From contig NC_053204.1 of the NCBI RefSeq assembly GCF_905163445.1, forward strand, positions 3,789,501 to 3,853,500: DNA of 64,000 nucleotides. Direction: 5' to 3'. The notes beneath the pieces are model-generated. The model was given only the letters and a program-made list of their open reading frames with translations. It had not been told where the DNA came from and did no database searches. The position numbers and the translations under genes are program-made. Every line of letters starts with the position of its first letter. The stretch's first letter is position 1. The stretch comes from Pararge aegeria (taxonomy: Eukaryota; Arthropoda; Insecta; Lepidoptera; Nymphalidae). Shown piece after piece: positions 33,736-44,989 of the stretch.

Positions 33736-35100
33736 CCTCGCGACTAAACAATAACAAAATAATTTTAAAAAAGGACAATAACATAGAATATAGGTAATAT
33801 ACAAACAGAGAAAAGATATTTTTTCATTAAAACAAGCTTATTTACGTCGAGAAATACAAAATCATTAAAGAGGTAAATACTAAACAATCAAAAAATATGA
33901 AATTAATAAACATGAAAAACTGAAAAAAAGAAAAAACTAAAAATTTGAGTGTCTGTAATGTGAAATAAAGGAAAAAATTATATAAGGTATGTTTCAGGAA
34001 ATAAACGTATCAGAAACGTGGATAGCAAACGTTTTCTATCAACTATGTTAAGTTTTAAACTATAATAGGTCTTTTCATGAACTTTTAATATAAACTTTGA
34101 AATTTTTTAAGACAGCCATAAGATTATCTCCACTAAGTAGTAAATATTTAGTCTAGTGATTACCGCCTCTCCTAAATTTATATTCTCATTCACGATACCT
34201 TTTCTTTTCATGTTATGGTGTTATTGTATATTTTCATATGCTGTGTTTACTTTTAAGAAAACATTACACTTAAATAGAATAGTGTTGTAAACAGTAATAG
34301 TAGTAATAGTGTGTAAACTCTTGCTTCTACTAAACATATATGTGTTTGTAGTCATGATTTGTTTATTTTTATTAAAATTTTACCTCTTGTTCCTAAAAAT
34401 AGTTAAAATTTTAAAAACGGTTGTATTAGTGTAAGTGTTTGTAAGTAAACCTAATAAATAAAATAAAAAAATAAAAATCTGTAGCAACAGTTATTTGTAC
34501 TAATGGTCCAATAAGCTTGTATAAAGTTCTTTAAAACTATAAAAAAATAAAAAAAAATATTCAAAAAATCCGTTGTTGTCAAGTGTCAAATGAATCTGTT
34601 GATCTGTTGCTGCATTATTAATTTTTTTTTTATTCCTTTACACTGCGAGTTAACCCGTGATGGTAATTGATGAACACTAACCTGATAGAGGTATGGAAAT
34701 AATATTAAACCATTACCCCTACGGTTTCTTCGCGGCACTGTACCAGCACGCTAAATCCTTTGGTCGCATGTATTTGTATGGAGTGTGCTAAATTATACCT
34801 ACCTGCCAGGGATCGCCAAATTCGCCAGTGAGGACGACAAAACAACAAACAAACACACACTTTCGTATTTATAATATTGAGTTCGTATTTCGTATTTATT
34901 GATTGATCTTTCAGTGAGCAATTTTATTGCTCAAAAAATTGCCCGTCTAGCGTACACGATCCACCTTAAGTCATCTGAGTGCATAGCAAATAAGGATTTA
35001 CTGGGGTCTATTATTTTATCAGTTCAAAGTTTATGGATGACAAACCAGAAGGTTGAAGGCGCCAAGAAAGATCCAGCGATGATATTGATGTGTTCTTGTA
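33736..35100. other. Unassigned AT-rich DNA
   Basis: No gene recognised. Contains AACGTATCAGAAACGTGGAT at 34007-34026, shared with 24250-24268, and an ACAAACACACACTTTCGTAT / TATTTATAATATTGA piece (34850-34878) that resembles a Helitron or MITE end. Open frames have no recognisable product. Confidence 0.35.
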
Positions 35101-35160
35101 GTCCGGGGAATTACCTACTACCTAGTACGTAGTAGTACTACGTACGGTAACTCCCCGGAC
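35101..35160. repeat. 60-bp near-perfect hairpin
   Basis: GTCCGGGGAATTACC at 35101-35115 faces GGTAACTCCCCGGAC at 35146-35160, one mismatch in 15. The 30-base interior has its own TACGTAGTAGTACTACGTA symmetry. The outer GC-rich stem is striking in an AT-rich setting. Could be a short foldback element or a transposon-end footprint. Confidence 0.8.
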
Positions 35161-35440
35161 GAACTCCGTCTACGTGTTCTGGTCTGAAGAGCGTGGTTGT
35201 CTGTGTAAATAAAGGCACTTAACACCTCAGTTAGAGGCGTGATGGGCACAGGACGGCACGTTGTAGGACCTGTTTCTATGTATGAGCGTTGGTTATACAA
35301 TTGCGAAAAGGTAGGTCATCTGCTTGGGCCGTCAATTGTGCTTTAAAAAAACCTTTATTATTTAAGTCTTTGGTACATTGATGCTAGGACTGTTTTTTTC
35401 AATAGTAATAATTATTAAATAAATGAAATAAATAAATAAA

Positions 35441-35682
35441 TATACTACGCCAATACACACATCGCCACCTGGCCCCAAAGTAAGCGAAGTTTGTGTTGTG
35501 TTATGGACTGATGAATATTTTATGAATTATATACATAAATACTTAGAATATACCTATAAACATAAATACAATATAAATTGTTTTTCATATTCGTCACTTA
35601 AACATTTTCCAGTAGTGGGAATCGAACCCACGGCCTTGGGCTCTGAAAGCAGGGTCGCTGGTAACTGCGCCAATCGGCCGTC
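35441..35682 (-). mobile_element. SINE1, full length
   Basis: Tail TACTACGCCAATACACAC, body shortened near CTATAAACATAAATACAAT (CAGACACTGAAAA word lost), B-box complement GGAATCGAACCC, head end GCGCCAATCGGCCGTC. Confidence 0.88.
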
Positions 35683-35848
35683 AAGGCCGTTATCTGTTAT
35701 CACGACGCGACATGCTGCGGTCCTGTTTTCTTTCTTTCCATTAACCCGTGATCATGTTACATCACTGTACTCTAATTATATTTTGTGCTTTCAATAAACT
35801 ACTAATCTGAAGTGATGTATTTTTTATTTTCATCATTACTATTATAAA

Positions 35849-36119
35849 CGGCCGATTGGCACAGTGACCCTGCTTTCTGAGTCCAAGGCCGTTCCGGAGC
35901 CCGATTCGCCGTAGTTCGATTCCCAGAAAAGGAAAATGTTTGTGTGATAAACATAGATGTTTTTCAATGGATTGGTGTTTATCTGAATATTATAAGTATT
36001 TAATGTATATTATTCATAAAAATATTCATTAGTCATATAAGTAACTATAACACAAGCTAAGCTTACTCTGGGGCTAGATTGCGATGTGTGTATTGTCGTG
36101 TTATATTTATTTATTTATT
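35849..36119 (+). mobile_element. SINE1 with an altered head
   Basis: Head CGGCCGATTGGCACAGTGAC and CTGCTTTCTGAGTCCAAGG, then about 20 extra bases (TTCCGGAGCCCGATTCGCC) before AGTTCGATTCCCAG. The A-box to B-box distance is therefore enlarged. Body and tail otherwise typical. Confidence 0.88.
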
Positions 36120-36284
36120 TATACAGCTCCGTTATCCAGCAAAGAGTAACATGAAGTTTATGGCAGTTAGGAATTTCTGTTCAGTTAGCAATAGGAAGTT
36201 CTAACAGTTTCCGATGATTTTTTTGATCCAAGCACGCCGATTTTCAAGCATAACCCATGGTAACTTCACGGTTGGATGGAGACC

Positions 36285-36345
36285 ATTGTGTGTGTGTGTG
36301 TATGTGCGATTGTATTGTTTGTGTGTGTGTGTATGTGTTGCTTGT
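36285..36345. repeat. (GT)n microsatellite, interrupted
   Basis: GTGTGTGTGTGTATGTG and a second run about 30 bases later. Simple repeat. Confidence 0.9.
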
Positions 36346-36684
36346 ATCTGCATATTCTAAGGCTAGGCGTATATGATTAATGGCTATCGTTAAAAACACG
36401 GTTACTTCTTCTTTTGACAAGTAAAAATCTTCAAACGTTCAAAAAACTGTAAAACACAATAAAAGTCTCATAATATCCGGTCTTTCCCTTTATTCTTTTG
36501 TTTAACGGAAAAAAGGAAATTTACATAAATCGATAACAACTCAAACGCGAAAGGTCGGACTCGAGTCTCGATCCGAAGGTCAGCATTATTAACGACTACA
36601 CACGACCAGGGCTCCAACTTACCGTTCCAACTTAGTCTTCTTCATCGTAACTTATTTCACTAACTAACCTTAGTTCCTTGTGGG
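36346..36684. other. Unassigned, no gene
   Basis: Nothing recognised; single-copy-looking AT-rich DNA. Confidence 0.35.
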
Positions 36685-36920
36685 GGGAAAGAGCTCGAAC
36701 GCCGGCACGCCCTAACTTATCGGAATTACATGCGTTTTTAATATAAGCATTTAAATATTATTTGTTCAACGGTAAAGAAGAGAAGCAGACCCGTGCCCTG
36801 TAGCGGGCCGGTAATGCCAGTACTATTTCACGTAGAAGTCGATTAGAAGCATGAGCTCAATATCACTTTTATATCCCTAACAGGTTAGATTGCTACCATA
36901 TTAGACATCATCATCTAACT
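36685..36920 (+). mobile_element. SINE3 fragment fused to SINE2 fragment
   Basis: 36685-36830 has the SINE3 words ACGCCGGCACGCCC, ATTACATGCGTTTTTAATAT and CCCGTGCCCTGTAGCGGGCC. It passes directly into SINE2 words from 36830: TTCACGTAGAAGTCGATTAG and CCTAACAGGTTAGATTGCTA. Both are truncated at the join. Confidence 0.65.
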
Positions 36921-37496
36921 TTGAAATGAAATGAAATTTATATTCGCCCCCAAAATCGCTTACAATTGTAATACAAAAATATATCTAACAAAAAGCATGT
37001 GGACAAATACTCAAAGACGTGTTTGCGATTGCTTCATCCATGCCAAAACCTTCAGTCTAAACATAATAAAAATAAAATTAAAAATAAAACACGGTACGGA
37101 ATATAAAATTTACAGAGCTAAACCAAGAAGCTTACTACAAAGTCGGGCAGTGTCCATGGTAACGCTAGATACGCCGTCTGTACATACGCCAGAAATAAAT
37201 TGCAGCCCTGCTACTATAGTGTTTTTCACACACAAACGCATACGGAAAAATAGCTGATTCAAAGAAAAGCCTCATTAATGTTGTTTTAAGAACTATCTGT
37301 TCGATCGCAATCGAAGAATAGTTTTCGTATCAAACTCTGTATCGTCAAAGTAAAATCAACCTAATGCCACTCTTTTTAAGAGTAGAAAATCCTGCACTTT
37401 TTACTTTTGTTTTGTCAAAAGCAGAAGCTAAAGAATTGTAGGCAAATTTGAGCTATAATTGAATAACTTGTAGTGGGATAAAAATAAGATAAATAG
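36921..37496. other. Unassigned, one unassigned open frame
   Basis: A 108-codon plus-strand frame (36931-37257) is Lys/Ile/Thr-rich without recognisable motifs and probably chance. No other feature. Confidence 0.35.
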
Positions 37497-37625
37497 ATAA
37501 ATTCTTTATTGCACAGAATTAAGGGATAGTGATAATATAAATTGAAAATATAAATATACGAAGAATAAAAATGCGCAAAGGCGGTCTTATCGCTTTAAGC
37601 GATCTCCTCCAGACAACCCTTAATA
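37497..37625 (-). mobile_element. LINE C 3' end
   Basis: Minus strand reads GTCTGGAGGAGATCGCTTAA, AGCGATAAGACCGCC (a hairpin) and a tail near TGTGCAATAAAGAATTT. The same hairpin occurs at 38906, 56320 and 59762. Confidence 0.75.
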
Positions 37626-38320
37626 AAAGAAGAAAATGATTATGGAATCGGGATAGAGCATAAGATTAATGACATTTCCTAGTTAGCAAATCAGGGCAGA
37701 AGTTGGTCCAATGAGTAGTCTCTAAAGTACATGCCCTTTGACCTTTTACCGTTATCGTGTAAAAAGGAAGTTTTAATTAGAAACTTTTTTCTGCCACACC
37801 ATTTTAATATATATTGCGAATTGTTAATCAAGATATTGTAAAATTTAGCTATTTTTCGATCTTTATGGAATTAATTTGATGGAATACATTTTTATCAAGT
37901 ACCATTACTTCAAATTATTTCTCAGTAAAAGAATTGACTCTTTTAATAGGGCGTTTTTTTGAAAATCCAGTTTTTAGGGCAAGTATAGCTAGATCGACAC
38001 TCGTTACCGTTACCGGGATACAGAATGTTCTACTATAAAGGTTATCGAGCCATTCGGTGGGAATTTAGTTATAGTGTTTATGCTTTCCACTAAAAACAAA
38101 TAGTACATAAGGGATTTTGATGACACTTTTTTGTAGATACGATAAAAAATATTATATTACCCTTAAAACATTTATCTGCTGTTCTACGCCAAGCCGCATT
38201 TGCTATTCTATTTTGCTAGGCGGTTTTTCTCTTTTTTTTCTTGTTGTTCGAATCCTAAGGGTCGAAGCGCCTTGTTAAATGGACCATAACTTTTTTAAAA
38301 CAATTTTGCTATGAGTATGA
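37626..38320. other. Unassigned, no gene
   Basis: AT-rich DNA with no recognisable frame. Confidence 0.35.
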
Positions 38321-38329
38321 AATTTTTTT

Positions 38330-38620
38330 TCCTGGTGATTATCATTTGAACCTTTTAATCCCCGCCGCAAAAAGGATGGGGTGTTATATGTTTGACACAC
38401 ACATACGTGTGTGTCTGTCCGTGACATCTTAGTTCCCGGACGGATGAACCGATTTTGATTTTATTTTTTTGTTATTTAAAAGGGGAATAAATCGGTAGTG
38501 TTTTAGCTATATTTGATGGAAATCAGTCTTAAATGGAGAATGACATTTTTTGTTCAAAATTCCCCCAATATGGGTGTCGAGTGAAAGGGCTTGACTAGTA
38601 GAGTATTACATATATTAGAT
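38330..38620 (+). repeat. Probable interspersed repeat, family unknown
   Basis: Contains AAAGGATGGGGTGTTATATG, ACACACATACGTGTGTGTCT and CGGATGAACCGATTTTGATT. The last phrase resembles the ACTTAACCGATTTTAAATTA phrase of the Helitron-like elements here, so a Helitron-like relative is possible. Confidence 0.4.
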
Positions 38621-38719
38621 AGCTTCAAATCCAAGATGGCCGCCACCAAGAAATTGCGAATAGCTTTAATAATGTGCACTAACAAAAAAATTTAGTTTAT
38701 TTATCAATTTGAGGCGTTG

Positions 38720-38875
38720 GTGCTAAGCTCATGTGCCTGTTATTACACCGGCAACCGCACCCTTTAGGCCGGAGCACAGCCTGCAATGCTGCTTAGCGGT
38801 AGAAATAAGCATCGCGATAGTAGGGACTTCCCGAACGAGCTCTACTACTGCTACTTGAAAGCCGGGGATTTTTAA
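38720..38875 (+). repeat. Possible interspersed repeat, family unknown
   Basis: GC-richer than its flanks: GGCCGGAGCACAGCC, GCTTAGCGGTAGAAATAAGC and GGACTTCCCGAACGAGCTCT. No second copy in this window that I could see. Confidence 0.35.
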
Positions 38876-38895
38876 ACATTTAACTTAAATATTGT

Positions 38896-39022
38896 TGAAT
38901 AAACTATAGGTTGCCTGGAAGAGATCGCTACTAAGCGATAAGGCCGCACTTTGTATCCTACTTTTTAAGTTGTTTTTTTTTTTACTATTTGTGGTTTACA
39001 AATAAAATGTATAAATAAATAG
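38896..39022 (+). mobile_element. LINE C 3' end
   Basis: GGTTGCCTGGAAGAGATCGC, TACTAAGCGATAAGGCCGC, then TGGTTTACAAATAAAATGTA and a TAAATAAAT tail. Confidence 0.8.
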
Positions 39023-39645
39023 TTTGTGAGTAAAACACTAATTAATGCAGCGGAGATCTAAAGCCTGAATATAGTACATGAAGATGTACTGTCATAAATT
39101 CAGCTTACAATGCGGAACGCAAGATCTATTCAACTGTTAGACCAAACAGTAATCTATCACTAACACCTCACGCTGATGAAATGTGGGAACTCCGTCAAAG
39201 GTAATCCGTATCTAATTGGCAATCTGGCCGCGATCCAGCTGACGGCTTTAGGAGCCGTTCGTTCAGGCTTTAGTTACAGTGTTTATATGTTCGTTACTAA
39301 CCAGAAATTAAATCTTCTGTTAAAATAAAGAAATTCATTATTTAAAATATAGAACACAAAGTTACTCTTACTTAATTTAAATATTACCGAATAACTGTGA
39401 TTATAACATTACTTAAACTATATTATATTCATCCTTGTATACTTTATCCTGGGGAAAGGGCCTGGTGGCTTGAGATACAGGTTCTACCTAGTTCAAGCAT
39501 CAGTCCCCACATTATTTGTATTTTATATTGTACTCGTACTTATAAGTAATGTGGAGAAATAAATAAATCATTCATTCATTCAATTGTGGAGGAGGGATTC
39601 TTTATGACACCTCTTTAGAGAGATTATTGAAACTTTATTTATATT
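39023..39645. other. Unassigned, no gene
   Basis: 39470-39585 ends in AATAAATAAATCATTCATTC, an A-rich tail suggestive of another LINE 3' end. Otherwise nothing recognised. Confidence 0.35.
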
Positions 39646-39924
39646 ATGAAAATTAAGCTTAATTTGCTATGCTCCGCGAACAGCAGGAGAATCTGTATGG
39701 TGTAATTTATAATTACTTCAATCCGTATACTCCACACCAAACAGATCCTCGGCAATGTAACCTCTACGCACGTTTCGCTCCGAAACCGGAGCATCCTCAG
39801 GAGATGTTTACTTTACAATGAATAATTGTTAAAGTCAAACACAAGACAATTGTTAAAGACATTTAAGCTTAATTTTCATTATACTATGGATTTCCGCAAA
39901 GTAACGCCTGCTTCTATCCAATAT
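39646..39924. mobile_element. Foldback element, single-arm copy
   Basis: Carries AAGCTTAATTTGCTATGCTC, GCAGGAGAATCTGTATGGTG, ACGTTTCGCTCCGAAACCGG and ATTTCCGCAAAGTAACGCC, all present in the complete copy at 42651-43090. Only one arm remains, joined to the terminal AAGCTTAATTTTCAT side. It abuts LINE A at 39925. Confidence 0.75.
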
Positions 39925-40492
39925 ATTTATATTGCAGAAAAGAGCAGTACGGTCAATATATACACTTAAATCACGTGAATTCCTCCGTGAAAATTTAAAG
40001 AAATAGGTATACTTACGGTAGCCTCACAATATATTTATAATAAAATAGTAGTTGTAAGACAACATAGTCTATATAAACAAAAAGTAGATATAAACAGTCG
40101 ACTTACAAGAAATGGTCATAAATTAGTGACATCTGCATATCGTCCGCGAAAGTTGCAGAAGTCATTTGTGGGATTGAGTATACGCTTTTATAATATGTTT
40201 CCTTAGGTAATTTTGGACCTACCAATGCACAAGTTTACAGAATATGTTAAAACACATTTATTACAGCGAGGTTACTATTCAATTGATGAATTTCTTAATG
40301 GCAAGGTTGCTGGGAATCAGTCAGGAAATCTCTCAAGATAGAAAAATGAATGTTAAAATGTAAAATGTAAATTATTGATGTTGGAAAAGAGCAACTGCTA
40401 GTTTCTTGCCGGCATCTCCTCGGTAGAATCTGCCGGTAGAGAGACTTCTAAAGTGCTTATATTGGGCCTACTTGAAATAAATGAATTTTGAA
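39925..40492 (+). mobile_element. LINE A, 5'-truncated copy
   Basis: Begins in the RT C-terminal region (ATTGCAGAAAAGAGCAGTAC, matching the LQKRAVRSIY region of ORF2). It shows NSRLTRNGHKLVTSAYR and SFVGLSIRFYNMF interrupted by stops, then the 3' UTR with GTTGGAAAAGAGCAACTGCT and the tail TGAAATAAATGAATTTTGAA. Same family as 1072-5004. It shows that the LINE A reading frame normally continues with SIDEFLNGK, where the satellite copy has a different C-terminus. Confidence 0.9.
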
Positions 40493-40718
40493 TTTCCATT
40501 CGAAGGTATAGGAAATAAATATGATAGTGTTTTTAAAGATCTCACAAAAACGTGCAAATGATATTCGCCAAAACAAATAATGTTTCAATGCATTTTTAAA
40601 TTCTAAAATCAACAACAAATTTTTGGAAATGACTTAGTTAGTCATAATAACTTTGCGAATCGCTATAAGGATTCATATTCAATTCAGTCAATTCCTCATA
40701 ATGTATGCCTGGAACCTA

Positions 40719-41155
40719 TCCCTACTAATATTATAAATGTCAATGTAAGTTTGTTTGTCACGCTTTCACGCAAAAACTACTTAACCGATCCTCATGAAAC
40801 TTCGTACACATATTCTTGGAAGTGTTAGAAGTGATAAAGGATACTTTTTATCCCGACATTAAGCTCGGTTCCTTTGGGAGAGGGCATGAAAGTGTTTGAC
40901 GATTTTACACCATAACTCCGACAAATTATAACCGATTTAAAAAAATATTTTTGTACTATAGAGGTTATAATAGGTATGTGTTTAATTTTGCTCAAACTGT
41001 GGTTGGAGATAGAGGACAGAACTCCTCAGCGGCAAACCCCTCATTTAAGGCTTAGCGATACTGAATACTTTAACTTTTTTTTAGATCAAGAACTAAATTT
41101 AATACTACATCAAAAAACAAAATCAAACGCAGACGAAGTCGCGGGCAACAGCTAG
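40719..41155 (+). mobile_element. Non-autonomous Helitron-like element
   Basis: Starts TCCCTACTAATATTATAAAT and ends GAAGTCGCGGGCAACAGC followed by CTAG, with a T next to it, the expected Helitron end pattern. The body has ACTACTTAACCGATCCTCAT. No Rep/Hel coding. An inverted relative is at 53433-53836. Confidence 0.8.
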
Positions 41156-41980
41156 TAAGTTAAAAGGCCGCCTATGTTACACAAATTTAAATTACATGTA
41201 TCTTTGTTCTTTTTGATCTATTTTATTCTTGTGTGCAACAAAGTATTCTTGATTGATTGATTGATAAGAATCTGTACCGTTACGTTGTAAATATACCATC
41301 ATCAGGTACAAGCGTTTTGCTTCTTCTTCTCTGATCCGCACCGCTTAGGCCTGGAATGCCCTCCCATTTTCCCAAAACCTATAATCTGGGTACCTTCAAA
41401 TCAAGAGTGAATAGGCTATATATCATCATGCTAGGAAAAATAGAAGCATAGCACCAATGAAGAATGTGTGAAAATCGGGTTTTTTTTTCCGTTTTAGGAG
41501 CTTCCGCTGCGTGCGCTGGGTATATGTATGACAAAGATTTTCCCATTTAAAAGTTGTACAAAAAAGCAAATTTCCATCTTTTAAGGTTGACCTATACGCG
41601 GGCGAAGTCGCGATTTATAAAAACAATGCACAATAATTTTAGTTACTTAAAGTTTATTACGTTATAAACATGTTCAATTGTTCTACATACGTTTAATAGG
41701 TAAGCAGTATTAAAGTGCAATATTGTAATAATATGGAATAATGCCACAAATCTCCCCAAATTGTTGGATTTATTCGCGACGTAGCGCGATTTCGTGGTCG
41801 TAATTTCTCCTCTGGGAGAGTGCCGTGAGGGTAGTGCGGTATAGTATTTACTGTGTAATATATTACAGTGAAACCCATCTGTCTAGTTATATACCTGCTT
41901 TTTGTAATAATAAGGAGTTCTGTTCTATTTTCAAAACTATATAACCTTTACCCCCCCTGCACGTTTAGCAACGAGACAAA
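41156..41980. other. Mostly unassigned; possible Helitron-like remnant
   Basis: 41475-41615 contains GAGCTTCCGCTGCGTGCGCT and ends GCGGGCGAAGTCGCG, resembling a decayed Helitron 3' hairpin. The rest shows no gene. Confidence 0.35.
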
Positions 41981-42035
41981 AATTATATCTTGACGTTTCA
42001 AAAGTGTTTATAAAGTAGGCTTACTTAATAAAAAT
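41981..42035 (+). mobile_element. LINE A extreme 3' fragment
   Basis: TTGACGTTTCAAAAGTGTTT and AAGTAGGCTTACTTAATAAA correspond to 1110-1155 of LINE A in reverse complement. Confidence 0.55.
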
Positions 42036-42324
42036 TATAATTGATACGAGACTTAAAGATAAGCACAAGTAATAATATTTTTATTGTAATTTGTGAAAAT
42101 ACGAGAAATTAATATTTACAATAAATATAAGCCGTCTAAATGTTCACTTATGGGCATGGTACCCAAAGTAAGTTACTAGAACTAGAATAGTTAGACTTGG
42201 CCGTTGGGCTAAATAAGCGCCAGCTCTAATTTATATTTAAATCTATTTACATTTGATTTTGTAATTGTTATTTCCCTGTAATAAATATTTGAATTTTAAA
42301 AATTGAATTTTTAAATCCTGAATT

Positions 42325-42510
42325 GAGAAGCGATGATAGCCTAGTGGGTAAGGCTTCGGCTTTCCTTTCGTGGAGACCGAGTTTGAGCCCCGGCACGCGC
42401 CGCTGACTTTCGGAGTTATAGTCGTTTTAATTTAAGCAATTTAAATATCAATTGCTTTAAACCAGTGAAGGAAATCATTGTCGGGAAATCTGTATGTTCC
42501 CTTAGTCACC
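42325..42510 (+). mobile_element. SINE3 head and partial body
   Basis: tRNA-like head GATAGCCTAGTGGGTAAGGC (A-box) and GAGTTTGAGCCCCGGC (B-box), then GAGTTATAGTCGTTTTAATT and CAATTGCTTTAAACCAGTGA. Truncated after that. Confidence 0.7.
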
Positions 42511-42650
42511 TCGTACGACAAAACAAACCCACGGAAAGAAAAGTGTGACAACTGTATTCTGATCAGCCGTCACCACACGGCACAAGAAAGCCCTTAAGAA
42601 TACCAAAATAACAGTATTTTTTCTAGGTTTTTTTTTATAAATATACTACT
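42511..42650. other. Unassigned spacer
   Basis: TCGTACGACAAAACAAACCC block related to 23725-23745; no gene. Confidence 0.35.
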
Positions 42651-43050
42651 TTATCAAAATTAAGCTTAATTTGCTATACTCCGCGAAAAGCAGGAGAATC
42701 TGTGTGGTGTAATTTATAATTTCTTCAATCCTTATACCCCACACCAAACAGATCTTCGGCAATATACCCTCTACGCACGTTTCGCTCCGAAACCGGAGCA
42801 TCATCAGGAGATGTTGACTTTACAATGAATAATTAAGTAATAATTGTTAAGACAACATGACTTAACAATTAATCATTGTAAAGTCAACATCTCCTGATGA
42901 TGCTCCGGTTTCGGAGCGAAACGTGCGTAGAGGGTATATTGCCGAAGATCTGTTTGGTGTGGGGTATAAGGATTGAAGAAATTATAAATTCCACCACACA
43001 GATTCTCCTGCTTTTCGCGGAGTATAGCAAATTAAGCTTAATTTTGATAA
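42651..43050. mobile_element. Foldback (palindromic) element, complete
   Basis: Two arms of about 195 bp (42651-42845 and 42856-43050, coordinate sum 85701) are reverse complements with few mismatches and a loop of about 10 bases (ACAACATGA). The ends are TTATCAAAATTAAGCTTAAT and its complement. Each arm contains the GCTCCGGTTTCGGAGCG internal hairpin. No coding capacity, so a non-autonomous foldback/MITE-like element. The following 43051-43095 (ATTTCCGCAAAGTAACGCC) is shared with the single-arm copy and may be part of it. Confidence 0.85.
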
Positions 43051-43097
43051 TATATCATGGATTTCCGCAAAGTAACGCCTGCTTCTATCCAATATTT

Positions 43098-43346
43098 AAA
43101 TATACTACGACAATACACACATCGCCATCTAGTCCCAAAGTAAGCGTAGCTTGTGTTATGGGTACTAAGATGACTGATGAATATTTTTATAAATGATATA
43201 CATAAATACTTATAATATACAGATAAACACCCAGACACTGAAAAACATTTATGTTCATCACACGAACATTTTCCAGTTGTGGGAATCGAACCCACAGCCA
43301 AGGACTCAGAAAGCAGGGTCGCTGCCCATTGCGCCAGTCGGCTGTC
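43098..43346 (-). mobile_element. SINE1, full length
   Basis: Tail ATACTACGACAATACACACA directly after the foldback element. Typical body, B-box complement GGAATCGAACCC, and head end CCAGTCGGCTGTC. Confidence 0.9.
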
Positions 43347-43680
43347 AAACACAAGTTCACGATTTGGCGACAAGTCACCTAACGCGTGTTACCTAACGGA
43401 TAAAGTGTCAGTTGGATTGTTAACAGCTTTCAACCACGAAACATAGTTTAAGGACTCCATTTTATATTATTAAATCCTTTCCTGATCCTATTAATTATTT
43501 TAAAAAATTCCGTTTCCTTTTTTAAAAAACTTAGTTTGTTTTACAATGTAAAAAGTTTCCTCGTTTAAAAAAAAATGTTTAAATAAAAATAACACTTGAC
43601 TACAGAATAAGCACTTGACAATGGTTCAATCGCTTAGCGCGCAGAACCAATAAACCAAAAAGAAGAAGCACGAAACATAA
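43347..43680. other. Unassigned, no gene
   Basis: AT-rich; nothing recognised. Confidence 0.35.
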
Positions 43681-43864
43681 GAATGGGAGTTGTACAAAGG
43701 GCGAATAGAGCAATGGTTTCTTGCAAACGAAATCGACAATGACGTCGACAAGTCGGGAGCTATGCGGCTAGCGATCCTGCAGAACAGTCTTGCCGAAGCG
43801 GCATTTAAACTCATTAGTTTTCACTGTGTTTGGACACAACGCACTGCATGCAATGATGGCTGAA
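43681..43864 (+). pseudogene. LTR-retrotransposon gag-like scrap
   Basis: The frame from 43681 reads EWELYKGRIEQWFLANEID, then AILQNSLAEAAFKL, and continues to a stop at 43862. A Trp-containing EQWFLANEI followed about 20 residues later by a hydrophobic AILQNSLAE helix resembles the N-terminal gag domain of Ty3/Gypsy-type elements of insects. A stop lies just upstream and the frame ends within about 60 codons, so only a fragment survives. Part of the downstream sequence (TGTTTGGACACAACGCACTG, 43828-43847) recurs at 62229-62250, so the scrap or its flank is itself repeated. Identification is by pattern only. Confidence 0.4.
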
Positions 43865-44989
43865 CGAGGTTCTGTTTGTTTTTAATTCTGTTGCGCTATT
43901 CAGTACTAATTGCAGTATTTGCATAACCAACTTTATACATGAAAACGACAATAATTAATAATAATAAAAAAGTGTGTGCGTGTAACCTTTACGCGCAATT
44001 GAAGTAAAACTTATTTTTATTATTTATTGATAAAAGAGTGAAATGTTCCTGGGACTCCGCCATTTCATTTAATATTAATTATTTCATTTTATATTCTACT
44101 TAAAATTCATTAATATCACTTTCACATTTTATAAATATTTTCATATGTTGAAAGAAAGAAAGTTGATCAGCCTGTCAATATAACCTTGTCATTAAAAATT
44201 ATAGAATGTCGCAATCGTATAAAAATTTTATTAATTATTTATTTATTGCAAAAGTAATAAATAAACAAGTATGTTTAGAGACTGTTGAATTTTTATCCAA
44301 TTGGCTATTCACAAATCACAATTGATCCGTTTGAAAATATTGGAAATAAATAATCCTAATTGATTATGATATTTGCGACTAACTAGCTAGCTATATGACA
44401 TATACTTACAACCAATCCAAATTATTAATTTTAAATAGAGGAAACGACACAGCGTTACTTCGGTCAGAAAAATAATCAGAGTTACTCCCTAATCGTAACT
44501 AAAGAAGTTTAACTTCAGAAACAAAAATAAAAATAAAAAAACCTTAATTTTAATTTAGTTTGACTGTATCGTTACCTATTCATCTATTCCTCCAAGCTCC
44601 ATCCATCCATTGATTGCAGTGCAACACTAATTTGTAGTGAATAAAACAACATAATATATAAAAAGCCTCAACTTGGCCCTGACGGTGAATCTAGGACCAG
44701 GCACTGCGGCGGCGGGTAGTCGGCAATCTTCCTAATGCAATGTGAATAGTGATGCCGCAAATCTAACAAAATTGATGAATTTATCCGTAGCGTAGGAGGT
44801 ATGCACACATGCCCTTGGGCACGCGACGCCTACGATACCGAAATACCGACGTATTTACCCAAAAATATCTGCTGTACTCTTCAATCGACAAAACATTAGA
44901 ATAACGGTTTCCCGCGACTTTGTTCGTAAAACTTATGATAAGTAAACTTTTGTATCGCGAAATTATAACTGACAATACATTTAGATGCT
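43865..44989. other. Unassigned AT-rich DNA
   Basis: No gene or recognisable repeat. The stretch 44680-44770 is GC-richer (GGCACTGCGGCGGCGGG) but shows no convincing frame. Confidence 0.35.

Noticed and set aside
36931..37257. 108-codon frame as a real gene
   Set aside because: No domain or recognisable composition, no neighbouring exon signals, and a chance length for AT-rich DNA.
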